DNA of 64,000 nucleotides from CAYLLT01 sp964384465 (GTDB lineage: Bacteria > Planctomycetota > Phycisphaerae > UBA1845 > PWPN01). The stretch spans positions 7,980 to 71,979 of the forward strand of contig CAYLLT010000014.1 of assembly GCA_964384465.1 (NCBI GenBank), read 5' to 3'. The first letter of the stretch is position 1. Each line of letters begins with the position of its first letter. The position numbers were made by a program, and so were the translations under genes. Below are positions 1 to 7,447 of this stretch, piece by piece. Below the pieces are notes generated by a model. The model was not told where the DNA came from and did no database searches. It saw nothing but the letters and a program-made list of their open reading frames with translations.

Positions 1-1
1 G

Positions 2-556
2 AACTACAGCGGCCAGACGCTCGCCCTGCCGCCCGAGATTTTCGTCATCGGCCTCGGCGAGGGATCAGACGAGATGAACGGCAGCGGGCATAACGATACC
101 AATTTGCGGAACACGTTTACGCTCTCGACGCCGTGGATACTTCTCGGCGTCGCCCCCAGCGTCGAGGAGCTCTCCCCCTACCGTCGCGACCGCTACGCCC
201 ATTACGTGAGCATCTACAAGCAGTTAATCCGCCCGATCCTGCCGACGTGCCGGATGTATCACCACGCCCCGGTCACATCGCGGGGCGGCGTCACGTCGAA
301 CGGCTGGTTCGCGATGGAATACACGGCTCCCGACCGAAGCAAAGGTTGGGCCACCATCGTTCGCATCGGACCAACTGACTCCGATACTTATATATTCAAA
401 CCGCGCGGACTGGATCGTGGAAAGACCTACCGTGTGACCTTCGACAGCACCGGCGAGACGGTGTCGCAGGACGGCATGGAATTGATTCGAGACGGCCTCC
501 CCATCCGGCTCGAATCCGTCATGTCCTCCGAGCTGCTCCTGTTCGAGGCTCAGTGA
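2..556 (+). CDS. C-terminal part of a GH36-like alpha-galactosidase (5' end outside window)
   Basis: The reading frame is already open at base 2, so this is the last 184 residues of a longer protein, and the Met codon at 74 is internal. The tail has the look of the C-terminal beta domain of GH36/melibiase-type glycosidases: a segment about the enzyme being active (TLSTPWILLGVAPSVEEL), a beta-rich stretch ending in YRVTFDSTG, and a closing GLPIRLES..SELLLFEA strand pair. The family hydrolyses terminal alpha-galactosides, but the catalytic aspartates lie upstream and cannot be seen. Assignment rests on overall pattern, so another clan GH-D enzyme is possible. Confidence 0.55.
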   Translation, partial: NYSGQTLALPPEIFVIGLGEGSDEMNGSGHNDTNLRNTFTLSTPWILLGVAPSVEELSPYRRDRYAHYVSIYKQLIRPILPTCRMYHHAPVTSRGGVTSNGWFAMEYTAPDRSKGWATIVRIGPTDSDTYIFKPRGLDRGKTYRVTFDSTGETVSQDGMELIRDGLPIRLESVMSSELLLFEAQ

Positions 557-647
557 GACTTTGCCATTGCGTCAGCGCGCAGAGAATCGAAGCGAGCTGA
601 TGCCATCCGCCCGCCCAATATTTGAAGGCAGTACGTTGCCCCTCAGA

Positions 648-1112
648 CTACTCTCGATCTGCCGAGATTTTCGGAGGCTTTCCCTGTCCGAGTTGATTGT
701 GGCAAGCGTTGCAGGCATTCGTCAATTGCTGAAAAGAACGGTTGACTTTCTCTTTGTCGGCTGCCTCCCAGGCATACTCCATGGCCCGAGCATGCCGCAT
801 CAGTTCAGTCGCGAGTCCGCCGAAGCGCGGATCTTTGCCCCGCTGGTCCTTGGCAAACACCGGAAACACATCTTGGGCAGCCTGAGTTAAACGCTCCATG
901 TCGGCGTACTCTGGTGTGAGCTTACCCGGTCGATTGATCTCTTGGGCGGTAGCGAAGTGAAGCGCTTTCATTCGCTTCATGAAGGGTTTGACGCCGCCGT
1001 ACATCTCGATTCGACGGTGATTCCACCAGTACCACCCAGCAACTCCGGTGAGCACGATGACGCTGGAAATGACGACTACCCGTACTTTGTTGCTCACTGT
1101 GGCGGCTCCCAC
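648..1112 (-). CDS. Membrane-anchored c-type cytochrome (cytochrome c'/c556-like)
   Basis: The 154-residue protein starts with one hydrophobic segment (about residues 10-30), which would be a membrane anchor or uncleaved signal. A single haem c motif, CNACH, lies near the C-terminus (residues 134-138). A C-terminal CxxCH after a helical body is the layout of class II cytochromes (c', c556). The likely role is electron transfer on the periplasmic side. Its start overlaps the end of the upstream pseudopilin gene by 19 bases, so the two are probably co-transcribed and perhaps translationally coupled. The axial ligand and redox partner are not evident. Confidence 0.75.
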   Translation of the reverse strand: MGAATVSNKVRVVVISSVIVLTGVAGWYWWNHRRIEMYGGVKPFMKRMKALHFATAQEINRPGKLTPEYADMERLTQAAQDVFPVFAKDQRGKDPRFGGLATELMRHARAMEYAWEAADKEKVNRSFQQLTNACNACHNQLGQGKPPKISADRE

Positions 1113-1846
1113 GGGAGCCCGAGATTGTTGTAATTCGCAAGGTGGTAGCTCGCATGCCGGATGGCATGTCCATCGCCAAACAGGTACATACCGGCGCCTC
1201 CATGCCGCAACGGATTCACGTCATTCAGGTCAACCTTGACCTGCGTTTGTCGGACGTATTCGGCCGTCGCGATGCCGCCATGCGTGGTGAATGCCTCGCC
1301 GAGCCAAATGACCGCGCTGCTGCCGTAGTAGCGCGGCGAACGGTAGATTCCTGCCTTGGGCAGCGATCCCTCATGCCCGGTCGCTACGAAATCCGCACGG
1401 TACGTCACCGGAATGCCTTGGACCTCTCCCCAGATTCGCTCTTTCTGCTGAGGACATTGAAAAACGGTAGCGCGCTGACTCACCATCCCGGCCAGATAAG
1501 TTCCCGGAAACGACCCCGTTCCATTGGGGTCTGGGATGTTCTTCGCGTTGACATCAACTGCGAGGTGACGACCCTTCACGAGAAAGTCCGACCATGAGTA
1601 CGAATAGGTCAGGCCGCGCAGCGTGATCCCGTCATCGAAGTACGGCGGAAAACGGTTGCTCTGCTGATACGTCAGTGAGGCGATCCCAATCGAGTGCAGG
1701 TTCGCTCCGCAGACTGATCTTCGGCCGGCCTCACGCGCTCTTGACAGGCTCGGCACGAGGACGGCGATCAGCAAGGCAATGATCGCCACCACCACCAGAA
1801 TCTCAATCAGCGTGAATGCTCGGCGCACCAGTTGAACGCGGGCCAT
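1094..1846 (-). CDS. Prepilin-type N-terminal domain protein (pseudopilin, planctomycete style)
   Basis: The first 35 residues hold a type IV prepilin signal: a basic leader, the F-T-L-I-E site for prepilin peptidase cleavage and N-methylation, then a long hydrophobic helix ending in SLSRAREAGRR. The rest (about 210 residues) is the variable globular domain, with cysteines at CGAN and CPQQ and a late LFGDGHA motif. That motif is common in the H-X9-DG-type pseudopilins that Planctomycetota carry in large numbers. It is presumably exported through a type II secretion-like system. It overlaps the downstream cytochrome gene. Confidence 0.9.
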   Translation of the reverse strand: MARVQLVRRAFTLIEILVVVAIIALLIAVLVPSLSRAREAGRRSVCGANLHSIGIASLTYQQSNRFPPYFDDGITLRGLTYSYSWSDFLVKGRHLAVDVNAKNIPDPNGTGSFPGTYLAGMVSQRATVFQCPQQKERIWGEVQGIPVTYRADFVATGHEGSLPKAGIYRSPRYYGSSAVIWLGEAFTTHGGIATAEYVRQTQVKVDLNDVNPLRHGGAGMYLFGDGHAIRHASYHLANYNNLGLPWEPPQ

Positions 1847-1960
1847 CAGTGGGCTCCCATGTCTCCATTGTACCCACGCCTGATCGCGCGGGTCAAACTC
1901 GAATACTCACCTGAGAAACTCGGGCGGATCAGTTTGGCATGTACTCGGCCATCAGTTCGT

Positions 1961-2926
1961 TCACCGCCACTCAATCGAGTACTGGAGTTTGACGGCGAGA
2001 TTGGGGGACTCCTCCCCTCCATCCAGACCGACGTCAACAGCAGCCTTGAGATGCTGTCCCTCAACAATTTGCCGGTCGAAACCCACCTGAAGGATATTCT
2101 GATTGTGGTGGCCCTCTTCCTCGCTGCTGCGGTTGACGTAGTTGAGTACGCCAATGGTCTTGTCGTCAAACTGATAATCAAACCCAGGCCCCACGCCCCA
2201 TTGGAAGTGACGCCGATCGCCGCCGGACTCTCCGCCAAAGCCAAATGGGAACGCCCAGGACTCGCCTTCGCCGCCCTCCTCGCCGCCGCGCTCGCCGTTG
2301 GCAGTTTCTATGTACCCTTCAAGATGAACCCGAAAACGCGGAAAGATGGTCTTGGTCAGGTTCAGGTGCAGCGATGCGTCCACCCCGGAGGAACCCTGCC
2401 CCGATGGAATCCTCATTTCGCTCCAGGCGGCGATGGCCGGGAGAAGATCGCCCTCTTTCACAAACTGATTGAAGACAATCAGGGCCAAGTCGCCATTGCC
2501 CTGATCCCCTCCGTCGCCAATATTCACCGGGAGCACCTCCAGCTCAAGAAAGAGGGTATCGGTGATGCCGTATTTCAGTGACGGCCCGACGAAAAAGTCG
2601 TCATCGGTGTCATCGGAGCGCGTCGCCCAGCCAAGTGGAACCTCGAACTCCCACGCACCCTTCTCGACGCTGGAATTGGCTTCTCGAACATTAAAGAAGT
2701 CGCTGATCTCCCGGTACGGGGAGCCCTCCGCGGACTCGCTGACCTTGGTCTCCTTTGTCTCCATCGCAGGAGACTCGGAGGCCTGGTCCGCCCACGCGAG
2801 TCGCAGCGGCGTAACGCCAAACGCGTCCGGCTTGGCTCGGGATTGCTGAGCAGCAAGCTCCGATGCCTGAAAACCGCAGATCGCAGTCGCAGCAAGAATC
2901 GCCCATGCCGATGGTTTGGAGTACAT
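1961..2926 (-). CDS. Outer-membrane beta-barrel protein, MetA-pathway transporter-like
   Basis: The 321-residue protein starts with a short signal peptide (hydrophobic AWAILAATAICGF, likely cut near ELAAQQ). From about residue 85 it shows alternating aromatic/polar beta strands: WEFEVPLGWATR, PSLKYGITDTLFLELEVLP, FDYQFDDKTIGVLNYV, and a final LAVKLQYSIEW strand. This is the pattern of the phenol-MetA-like outer-membrane family. The Gly/Glu-rich stretch GERGGEEGGEGES would be an extracellular loop. Substrate is unknown. It stands alone, upstream of the pseudopilin gene on the same strand with a 114-base gap. Confidence 0.65.
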   Translation of the reverse strand: MYSKPSAWAILAATAICGFQASELAAQQSRAKPDAFGVTPLRLAWADQASESPAMETKETKVSESAEGSPYREISDFFNVREANSSVEKGAWEFEVPLGWATRSDDTDDDFFVGPSLKYGITDTLFLELEVLPVNIGDGGDQGNGDLALIVFNQFVKEGDLLPAIAAWSEMRIPSGQGSSGVDASLHLNLTKTIFPRFRVHLEGYIETANGERGGEEGGEGESWAFPFGFGGESGGDRRHFQWGVGPGFDYQFDDKTIGVLNYVNRSSEEEGHHNQNILQVGFDRQIVEGQHLKAAVDVGLDGGEESPNLAVKLQYSIEWR

Positions 2927-3069
2927 GTGAAGTGCCCTCTATCGCCTGCGCCACGGCAGAATAGGAAACGACATACACGTTAGTTATCGCCCCCGCGCTC
3001 GTCAAACGCGAGGAAAGTAAACGGGAGCCAGGTAGGGCCGGTCAGCGACCTGACTTCAACAATTAGGCA

Positions 3070-3105
3070 TACTGGCCTCCCCGGCGCTGGCGGCTGTTCG
3101 AGTAA
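3070..3105 (+). pseudogene. Relic of the 3' end of a second signal peptidase gene
   Basis: These 36 bases encode YWPPRRWRLFE and a stop. That is exactly the C-terminus of the signal peptidase at 5969-6874. The two copies differ at four positions, all of them synonymous or stop-to-stop. The match ends abruptly upstream, where an in-frame TAG lies two codons before. The pattern fits the remnant of a paralogous gene that was under protein-level selection until a deletion removed the rest. Confidence 0.6.
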
Positions 3106-3131
3106 GCTCTTACGGAACAGCGGTATAGCAC

Positions 3132-3145
3132 ATCAAGCGCTTGAT
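3132..3145. promoter_or_regulatory. Perfect 14-bp palindrome with central CG (LacI-type operator-like)
   Basis: The bases atcaagcgcttgat form a perfect 14-bp palindrome. An AA-x-CG-x-TT core is typical of LacI-family operators. It lies about 70 bases upstream of the -35 region of the promoter at 3216-3246, so an activator or looping site is as likely as a repressor site. The regulator is not in this window. Confidence 0.45.
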
Positions 3146-3147
3146 TT

Positions 3148-3164
3148 GGTTGCAATTTGCAACC
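3148..3164. promoter_or_regulatory. Perfect 17-bp palindrome next to the first
   Basis: The bases ggttgcaatttgcaacc have 8-bp perfect arms around one central base. It starts two bases after the preceding palindrome, so its centre is 17.5 bp from that of the first. Side-by-side placement suggests a composite binding site for the gene at 3329. Confidence 0.4.
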
Positions 3165-3215
3165 ATTTCATCTCGCTCCAGCTATGAGCGGTTCCGGTTC
3201 TGTTTCGCCTGCTCG

Positions 3216-3246
3216 TTGAATATCTGTTGACGAAATCGGCTATAAT
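3216..3246 (+). promoter_or_regulatory. Sigma-70-like promoter for the large secreted protein
   Basis: A perfect TATAAT box lies at 3241-3246, with TTGAAT at 3216-3221 as the best -35 box (19-bp spacer). A TTGACG at 3227 is too close (8 bp) to act with it. Transcription from here supports the ATG at 3329 as the start, giving a leader of about 75 bases. Confidence 0.5.
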
Positions 3247-3328
3247 CCGGTTAACATGGTTCCGGTCGACATGCGACTTGGCCTCGGGAGGCGTCGCATT
3301 CCCACGTGCCCGAAGTCGAGAGCACCTG

Positions 3329-5878
3329 ATGAAACGGATTCCGTCGCAACGGTTGCACATATCCCTCTTCGCAATCGCGGTCCTCTTCTGTGGAAGCGGC
3401 GTGAACGCGCAGGTGGCGCTGCTCGGCGTGCAGTACCAGCAGGATGAGCTGTTCCCGGAATACAACTGCATCTGGCATGACAGCAATTACCCGACCTCCT
3501 GCTCCGGCACCTACCTGGGCGGCAACGTCCACGTGTACCTGAAGAACACCGGCGCATCGCCGGTGACGATCACCGACGTGACCCTGGCCGATTACAGCCT
3601 GACCACCATCCTCGCGCTTAGCACAACGGCACATAACGCCAACAGCATCTATTTCTACTGGGACAACCCGCCGCAGGACATCATCGACGCGGGCCTTCCG
3701 GTCTGGTTCAAGGGCGACCCGTCCACGGTCCCACCGGGCGGGGTTGCGCAGGCGGTCATACGGCTGCGTTTTCCGCCGACCACGCCGACGGTCAGCGTGG
3801 GCGTGGTCACCTCCGGCGGGACGGTGAACACGACCATTCCGATTGACGCCGCCGCACCGCAGCTCGCCAGCGTCGGCTTCTCACAGGATCGGACGAAAGT
3901 GTATCTGCATTGGCGCCGCGGCGACGGGGCCGCCCCGACATCCGTCCTGATGGACGGCGTGGACATGACCGCGATCACGTCCACCGTCAGCGATGCGTCG
4001 GTGAACTTCGCCGAGTCGGTGATCAACCTCGCAACCCCGCTGACGTACATGTCGTATCACGTCTTTCAGGGCGTCTACGCCGACGGCAAAACGGCGACGG
4101 CGTCGCTGCGCGCCTGGTCGCACCCGTTTCTTCACGCCTCATGGAGCGTGTTTACCTGCGCCGACGGAGACCTGGCCTGCGGCCAGCAGTTTATCACCGA
4201 CGCCACCAACCGCGGCCTCAACGCCGTCCAGAACCAGATCGGAGGCGGCGTCACCGATTACCTCCAGACCAGCGCCGGGCAGGCGTATGCCGCCTCCCGC
4301 GGCTACGGCTGGATCGTGTGGAACACTTACACCTTTGACAATCCGCTGATGAGTTTCCTCGACGACGAGCCCGACGCGGAAGAAGCCAACGTATCCAACA
4401 CTTTCTGCGGCACCGGCCTGAAGCTGCCCTGCGGGACAAGCCCGATGGGGATCCTGGGCCTGCGCTTCATCGCGGTCGGCGAGGACTTCCGCTCCACCTA
4501 CCCGCTGGCCCCGACCACGATCAACATGGACGGCACGTTCAAGCCGGAGAACTATTACGCCTACGGGCAGGCGGTGGACGTCCTCCAGGCCGATCCCTAT
4601 TACCAGAAACGGCTGAAGGACACCTACTGGTATTACCCGCAGCGGATCCCGCTCTACAACAAGGCCACCTACAACTACGCGGTGGCGAAAACGATGACGC
4701 GGGCCGCCGAACCGAACCCCGCGCACGTCATCCTGCTCTCGACCGAATCGCGCGAGACCGTCAACGGCGTGGTGAAGACCTGGCCGTTCCCGACGCCGCA
4801 GGCCAAGCGGATCGAGGTGTACTACTCGCTGGCCGGCGGCGCCAAAGGCATCAGCTATTGGTGGTTCAAGCCGGGATATCCGTCCAACGGCTTGGGCGCC
4901 CTGACTCCGGCGGCCCTGGCCCTTTGGAAGGAGATGGGGCTGTTCGGCAACGAGATCAAGACGGTCTCGCACCTGCTGGTCATCAGCCACCCGGTGGATA
5001 TGCCGCTCGCGCCCAGCACCAATGTCTGGGCACGGGCGCTCGCTTCGGGCACCGATTGCCTGATCCTGCTGGTGGTGAACGACAACTACTACAACGACGA
5101 GGCCGGTTTCCATTCGACGCCCGTGAGCAACGCGACGGTGACGGCGACGCTGCCGTCGTGGATGCAGTCCTCTCCCACCGCGTTCGAGATCTACGCGGGC
5201 GGCCTGGCCGACGTCAGCACGCAGCTCAATGGCAGCCAGTTGCAGTTAAATCTGGGCACGCTGGACCTGACCCGCATGATCGTCGTCACCACCAACGCGC
5301 AGCTCCGGGCGACGATCCAGCAGCGGTACGTGCAGGAGGTCTGGCCGGGTGTCTGCGCCTTCGCGCCGGAATATTGCACGCCGCAACAAGTCCCGCCGAG
5401 CATCACGCAACAGCCTATCGACCAGAACACGACGCTGGGCGGAAGCGCAAACTTCTCCATCCAGGCCCAGGGCACGTCGCCGCTCAGCTACCGCTGGCAG
5501 AAGAATCAGGTCAATTTGAACGACGGCGGGCCGCTGGCCGGCGTGTTCACCGCGACGCTGACCATCACGGGCGCGGGCAGCCTCGAAACCGGCGCCTATC
5601 GATGCGTGGTCACCAACGGCGCGGGAACCGCCACCTCGGACGCGGCCAACCTGATCGTCTTGTCGCCGGACTTCGATCTCGACGGCGACGTGGACCTGAC
5701 CGACTTCGCTCACCTCCAGATCTGTATGGGGACAGACTACCCGGCAACCGTACCCGCCTGTGCCGACACCAACCTCGACGGCGACATACACGTGAACAAT
5801 TCGGACATGGTGAAATTCATTAACTGCCTGAGCGGGCCGCAGGTTCCTTTGACCGTCACGTGCATGGCGGGGCCTTAG
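3329..5878 (+). CDS. Large secreted protein with Ig-like domain and dockerin-like tail
   Basis: I chose the ATG at 3329 because it begins a clear signal peptide (MKRIPSQR, then LHISLFAIAVLFCGSGVNAQ); the frame is open earlier but lies in promoter DNA. The mature protein has an N-terminal beta region (about residues 25-270) and a central TIM-barrel-like region with repeated aromatic segments and FLDDEPDAEEAN. An I-set-like Ig domain follows (from PPSITQQP to LIVL, with the YRCVV core). The tail holds two Ca-loop motifs, DFDLDGDVDLTDF and DTNLDGDIHVNNSDM. Exported planctomycete hydrolases often have this design. The sugar target, if any, is unknown. Confidence 0.75.
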   Translation: MKRIPSQRLHISLFAIAVLFCGSGVNAQVALLGVQYQQDELFPEYNCIWHDSNYPTSCSGTYLGGNVHVYLKNTGASPVTITDVTLADYSLTTILALSTTAHNANSIYFYWDNPPQDIIDAGLPVWFKGDPSTVPPGGVAQAVIRLRFPPTTPTVSVGVVTSGGTVNTTIPIDAAAPQLASVGFSQDRTKVYLHWRRGDGAAPTSVLMDGVDMTAITSTVSDASVNFAESVINLATPLTYMSYHVFQGVYADGKTATASLRAWSHPFLHASWSVFTCADGDLACGQQFITDATNRGLNAVQNQIGGGVTDYLQTSAGQAYAASRGYGWIVWNTYTFDNPLMSFLDDEPDAEEANVSNTFCGTGLKLPCGTSPMGILGLRFIAVGEDFRSTYPLAPTTINMDGTFKPENYYAYGQAVDVLQADPYYQKRLKDTYWYYPQRIPLYNKATYNYAVAKTMTRAAEPNPAHVILLSTESRETVNGVVKTWPFPTPQAKRIEVYYSLAGGAKGISYWWFKPGYPSNGLGALTPAALALWKEMGLFGNEIKTVSHLLVISHPVDMPLAPSTNVWARALASGTDCLILLVVNDNYYNDEAGFHSTPVSNATVTATLPSWMQSSPTAFEIYAGGLADVSTQLNGSQLQLNLGTLDLTRMIVVTTNAQLRATIQQRYVQEVWPGVCAFAPEYCTPQQVPPSITQQPIDQNTTLGGSANFSIQAQGTSPLSYRWQKNQVNLNDGGPLAGVFTATLTITGAGSLETGAYRCVVTNGAGTATSDAANLIVLSPDFDLDGDVDLTDFAHLQICMGTDYPATVPACADTNLDGDIHVNNSDMVKFINCLSGPQVPLTVTCMAGP

Positions 5879-5968
5879 CGGTCCGTGGCAACAATCGTGG
5901 CACGGCCTTCCAGGCCTTGTTTTCATGGGCAAGATGCGGAGAATTGCTGAAATCTCGGAGGCGTCCCC

Positions 5969-6874
5969 ATGTCCCCTCAGGAAGATGTGGATTTCCCTGC
6001 ACCAAGCCCTCAATCCCGCTGGGGCAAAGGCTTTTTGGCCTTGGCCGGCAACATTCTGATCACTGGGTTGGGCCACGTGATCGTCGGCCGTCCGCGTCGG
6101 GGGCTTGTCTGGTTCTCGCTCTCATTCCTTCTGACCGCAGTCGTTATCGCGGCCATGGTTACTCCGCGGCTCCTGCCAATTCTAATTGGGCTCTTACCCG
6201 TCTACACGATCGTCATGTTGACCAGCTACATCGACAGCTTCTTGTGTGGACGACATTCGATGCGAAAGCTGGCTGGTCCGTTTTGGCGCTATGCAGGTGG
6301 GGTTGGCTTGATCGCGTTGACGTGTGTTACGAAGCCCGGCCCGCGCGTGGCCGAATATCTGAAGCACAATTATGTTGAGGCTTTTCGCCTCGCCGGTGGC
6401 AGCATGATCCCCACCATAAACACCGGCGACCGCTTTCTGATGCACAAGAAATCCGGCTTGAAGCGTTGGGACCTGGTGGTGATGACCCACCCCGAGTACG
6501 ACGGTGCACCGATCGCCACGCGCATCGTCGGACTACCCGGCGAAAGAGTCGAGATCATCGCGGGCGAGGTTCACATCAACGGTAAACCCCTGACTTCGCC
6601 TCCCGGCGCGGGGCCATATACCCAAATTCAATTTACCGGCGCGCAGGAACAGCAATTGGCGGGAAGGCCTTGCACAGCCTGTGAGGGCAATCCACTGCAT
6701 CTGGGAGATGAAGAATACTTCGTGCTGGGCGACAACAGTCCCCGCGCCCGCGACGCCCGATTATGGGAGATAGTCATTCCGGGTCATCCGCGAGGAGCAT
6801 TACCCGCCGACCAGATATTCGGCCGCGTCACCGCCATTTACTGGCCTCCTCGGCGCTGGCGGTTGTTTGAGTAG
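5969..6874 (+). CDS. lepB: Signal peptidase I family protein with atypical active site
   Basis: A GGAGG Shine-Dalgarno lies 7 bases before the ATG. Three or more hydrophobic helices (residues 22-85 and 103-120) precede an S26 catalytic domain. Box B is present as GGSMIPT, with the nucleophile candidate Ser145. Box D reads ATRIVGLPGE, so the position of the general-base Lys is Thr184. Box E reads GDNSPRARDAR, with Ala in place of the usual Ser. The protein is either a diverged peptidase using another base or an inactive homologue. The N-terminal GLGHVIVGRPRRG segment is an extra membrane domain seen in some bacterial homologues. Confidence 0.8.
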   Translation: MSPQEDVDFPAPSPQSRWGKGFLALAGNILITGLGHVIVGRPRRGLVWFSLSFLLTAVVIAAMVTPRLLPILIGLLPVYTIVMLTSYIDSFLCGRHSMRKLAGPFWRYAGGVGLIALTCVTKPGPRVAEYLKHNYVEAFRLAGGSMIPTINTGDRFLMHKKSGLKRWDLVVMTHPEYDGAPIATRIVGLPGERVEIIAGEVHINGKPLTSPPGAGPYTQIQFTGAQEQQLAGRPCTACEGNPLHLGDEEYFVLGDNSPRARDARLWEIVIPGHPRGALPADQIFGRVTAIYWPPRRWRLFE

Positions 6875-6910
6875 ACACGAAAGCCCACGGCAGCACGGAA
6901 GAATCTCAAC

Positions 6911-6947
6911 CGATGGAGGTGGTCGCAATTTGCGCCCACCTCCATCG
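6911..6947. terminator. 12-bp stem hairpin between convergent genes
   Basis: Perfect 12-bp arms (6911-6922 and 6936-6947, cgatggaggtgg and its complement) enclose a 13-base loop. The hairpin lies between the ends of two convergent genes, so it could stop transcription from both sides. There is no U-tract, so intrinsic termination is uncertain. Confidence 0.45.
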
Positions 6948-6976
6948 CGCCCACCTTCGAGAGTTGGAAGCGAAAG

Positions 6977-7438
6977 TCAGGTGATGCCCTGCAGCTTGCG
7001 GCGTTTGACGCGGTTGGTCCAGACCACAAGGATCAGTGGCCATGCGGCTGAGGCGAGAACAAAAGGTAATTCTAGATTTGTTGCGCCCCTTCCGTGGGTA
7101 CGCCAAATCATGTAGGCCGATGGCGCGCCAGCGATAGAGACGAGCAACCATGCATATAGAAACGTTCGTGCCATCCGAGCCCAGTCATGAGGCTGCTGGA
7201 CCAGATCGACGAACGAACCTTCTTCGAATCGCCCAAGATCTTCGGCTTCTTTATATCGAATCCAACCCACATGGGCACTGTAGAAGCCCGACCACGATGA
7301 GATTGGTACGATTGGGACCCAGAGGATGGTCAGCCACACGGTGAACTGTATCCGCCTGTCCGGAGCGCGCTGAATGCCATAGATTGTTGTGCCAGTGCCA
7401 CAGCGCGCGATGTACCAGCTCAGTTTCAACTTAGGCAT
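6977..7438 (-). CDS. Uncharacterised small membrane protein
   Basis: The 153-residue protein has an N-terminal GTTIYGIQRAPDRRIQ segment followed by an immediate hydrophobic stretch, FTVWLTILWVPIVPI. This layout is shared by a widespread family of unknown function in which a YG(K/x)R motif precedes a WxPLxP membrane segment. Two further helices follow at about residues 92-112 and 123-143, then a basic C-terminus. It ends 102 bases from lepB in convergent orientation and begins 9 bases after the sodium symporter stop on the same strand. It may therefore be read as the last gene of that transcript. No enzymatic motif is visible. Confidence 0.6.
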   Translation of the reverse strand: MPKLKLSWYIARCGTGTTIYGIQRAPDRRIQFTVWLTILWVPIVPISSWSGFYSAHVGWIRYKEAEDLGRFEEGSFVDLVQQPHDWARMARTFLYAWLLVSIAGAPSAYMIWRTHGRGATNLELPFVLASAAWPLILVVWTNRVKRRKLQGIT

Positions 7439-7447
7439 TCCTTCCGG

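Larger units (their letters stand above)
2927..3328. other. Intergenic region with a gene relic, two operator-like palindromes and a promoter
   Basis: This 400-base gap separates the divergent barrel gene (minus) and the large secreted protein (plus). It holds, in order, a 12-codon relic of a signal peptidase 3' end (3070-3105), two adjacent palindromes (3132-3145 and 3148-3164) and a perfect TATAAT box (3241-3246). The remainder, 2927-3069, shows no reading frame or repeat that I can recognise. Confidence 0.7.

Noticed and set aside
3227..3328. In-frame TTG at 3227 as start of the large secreted protein
   Set aside because: It lies upstream of the TATAAT box and would place non-signal residues before an obvious signal peptide starting at 3329.
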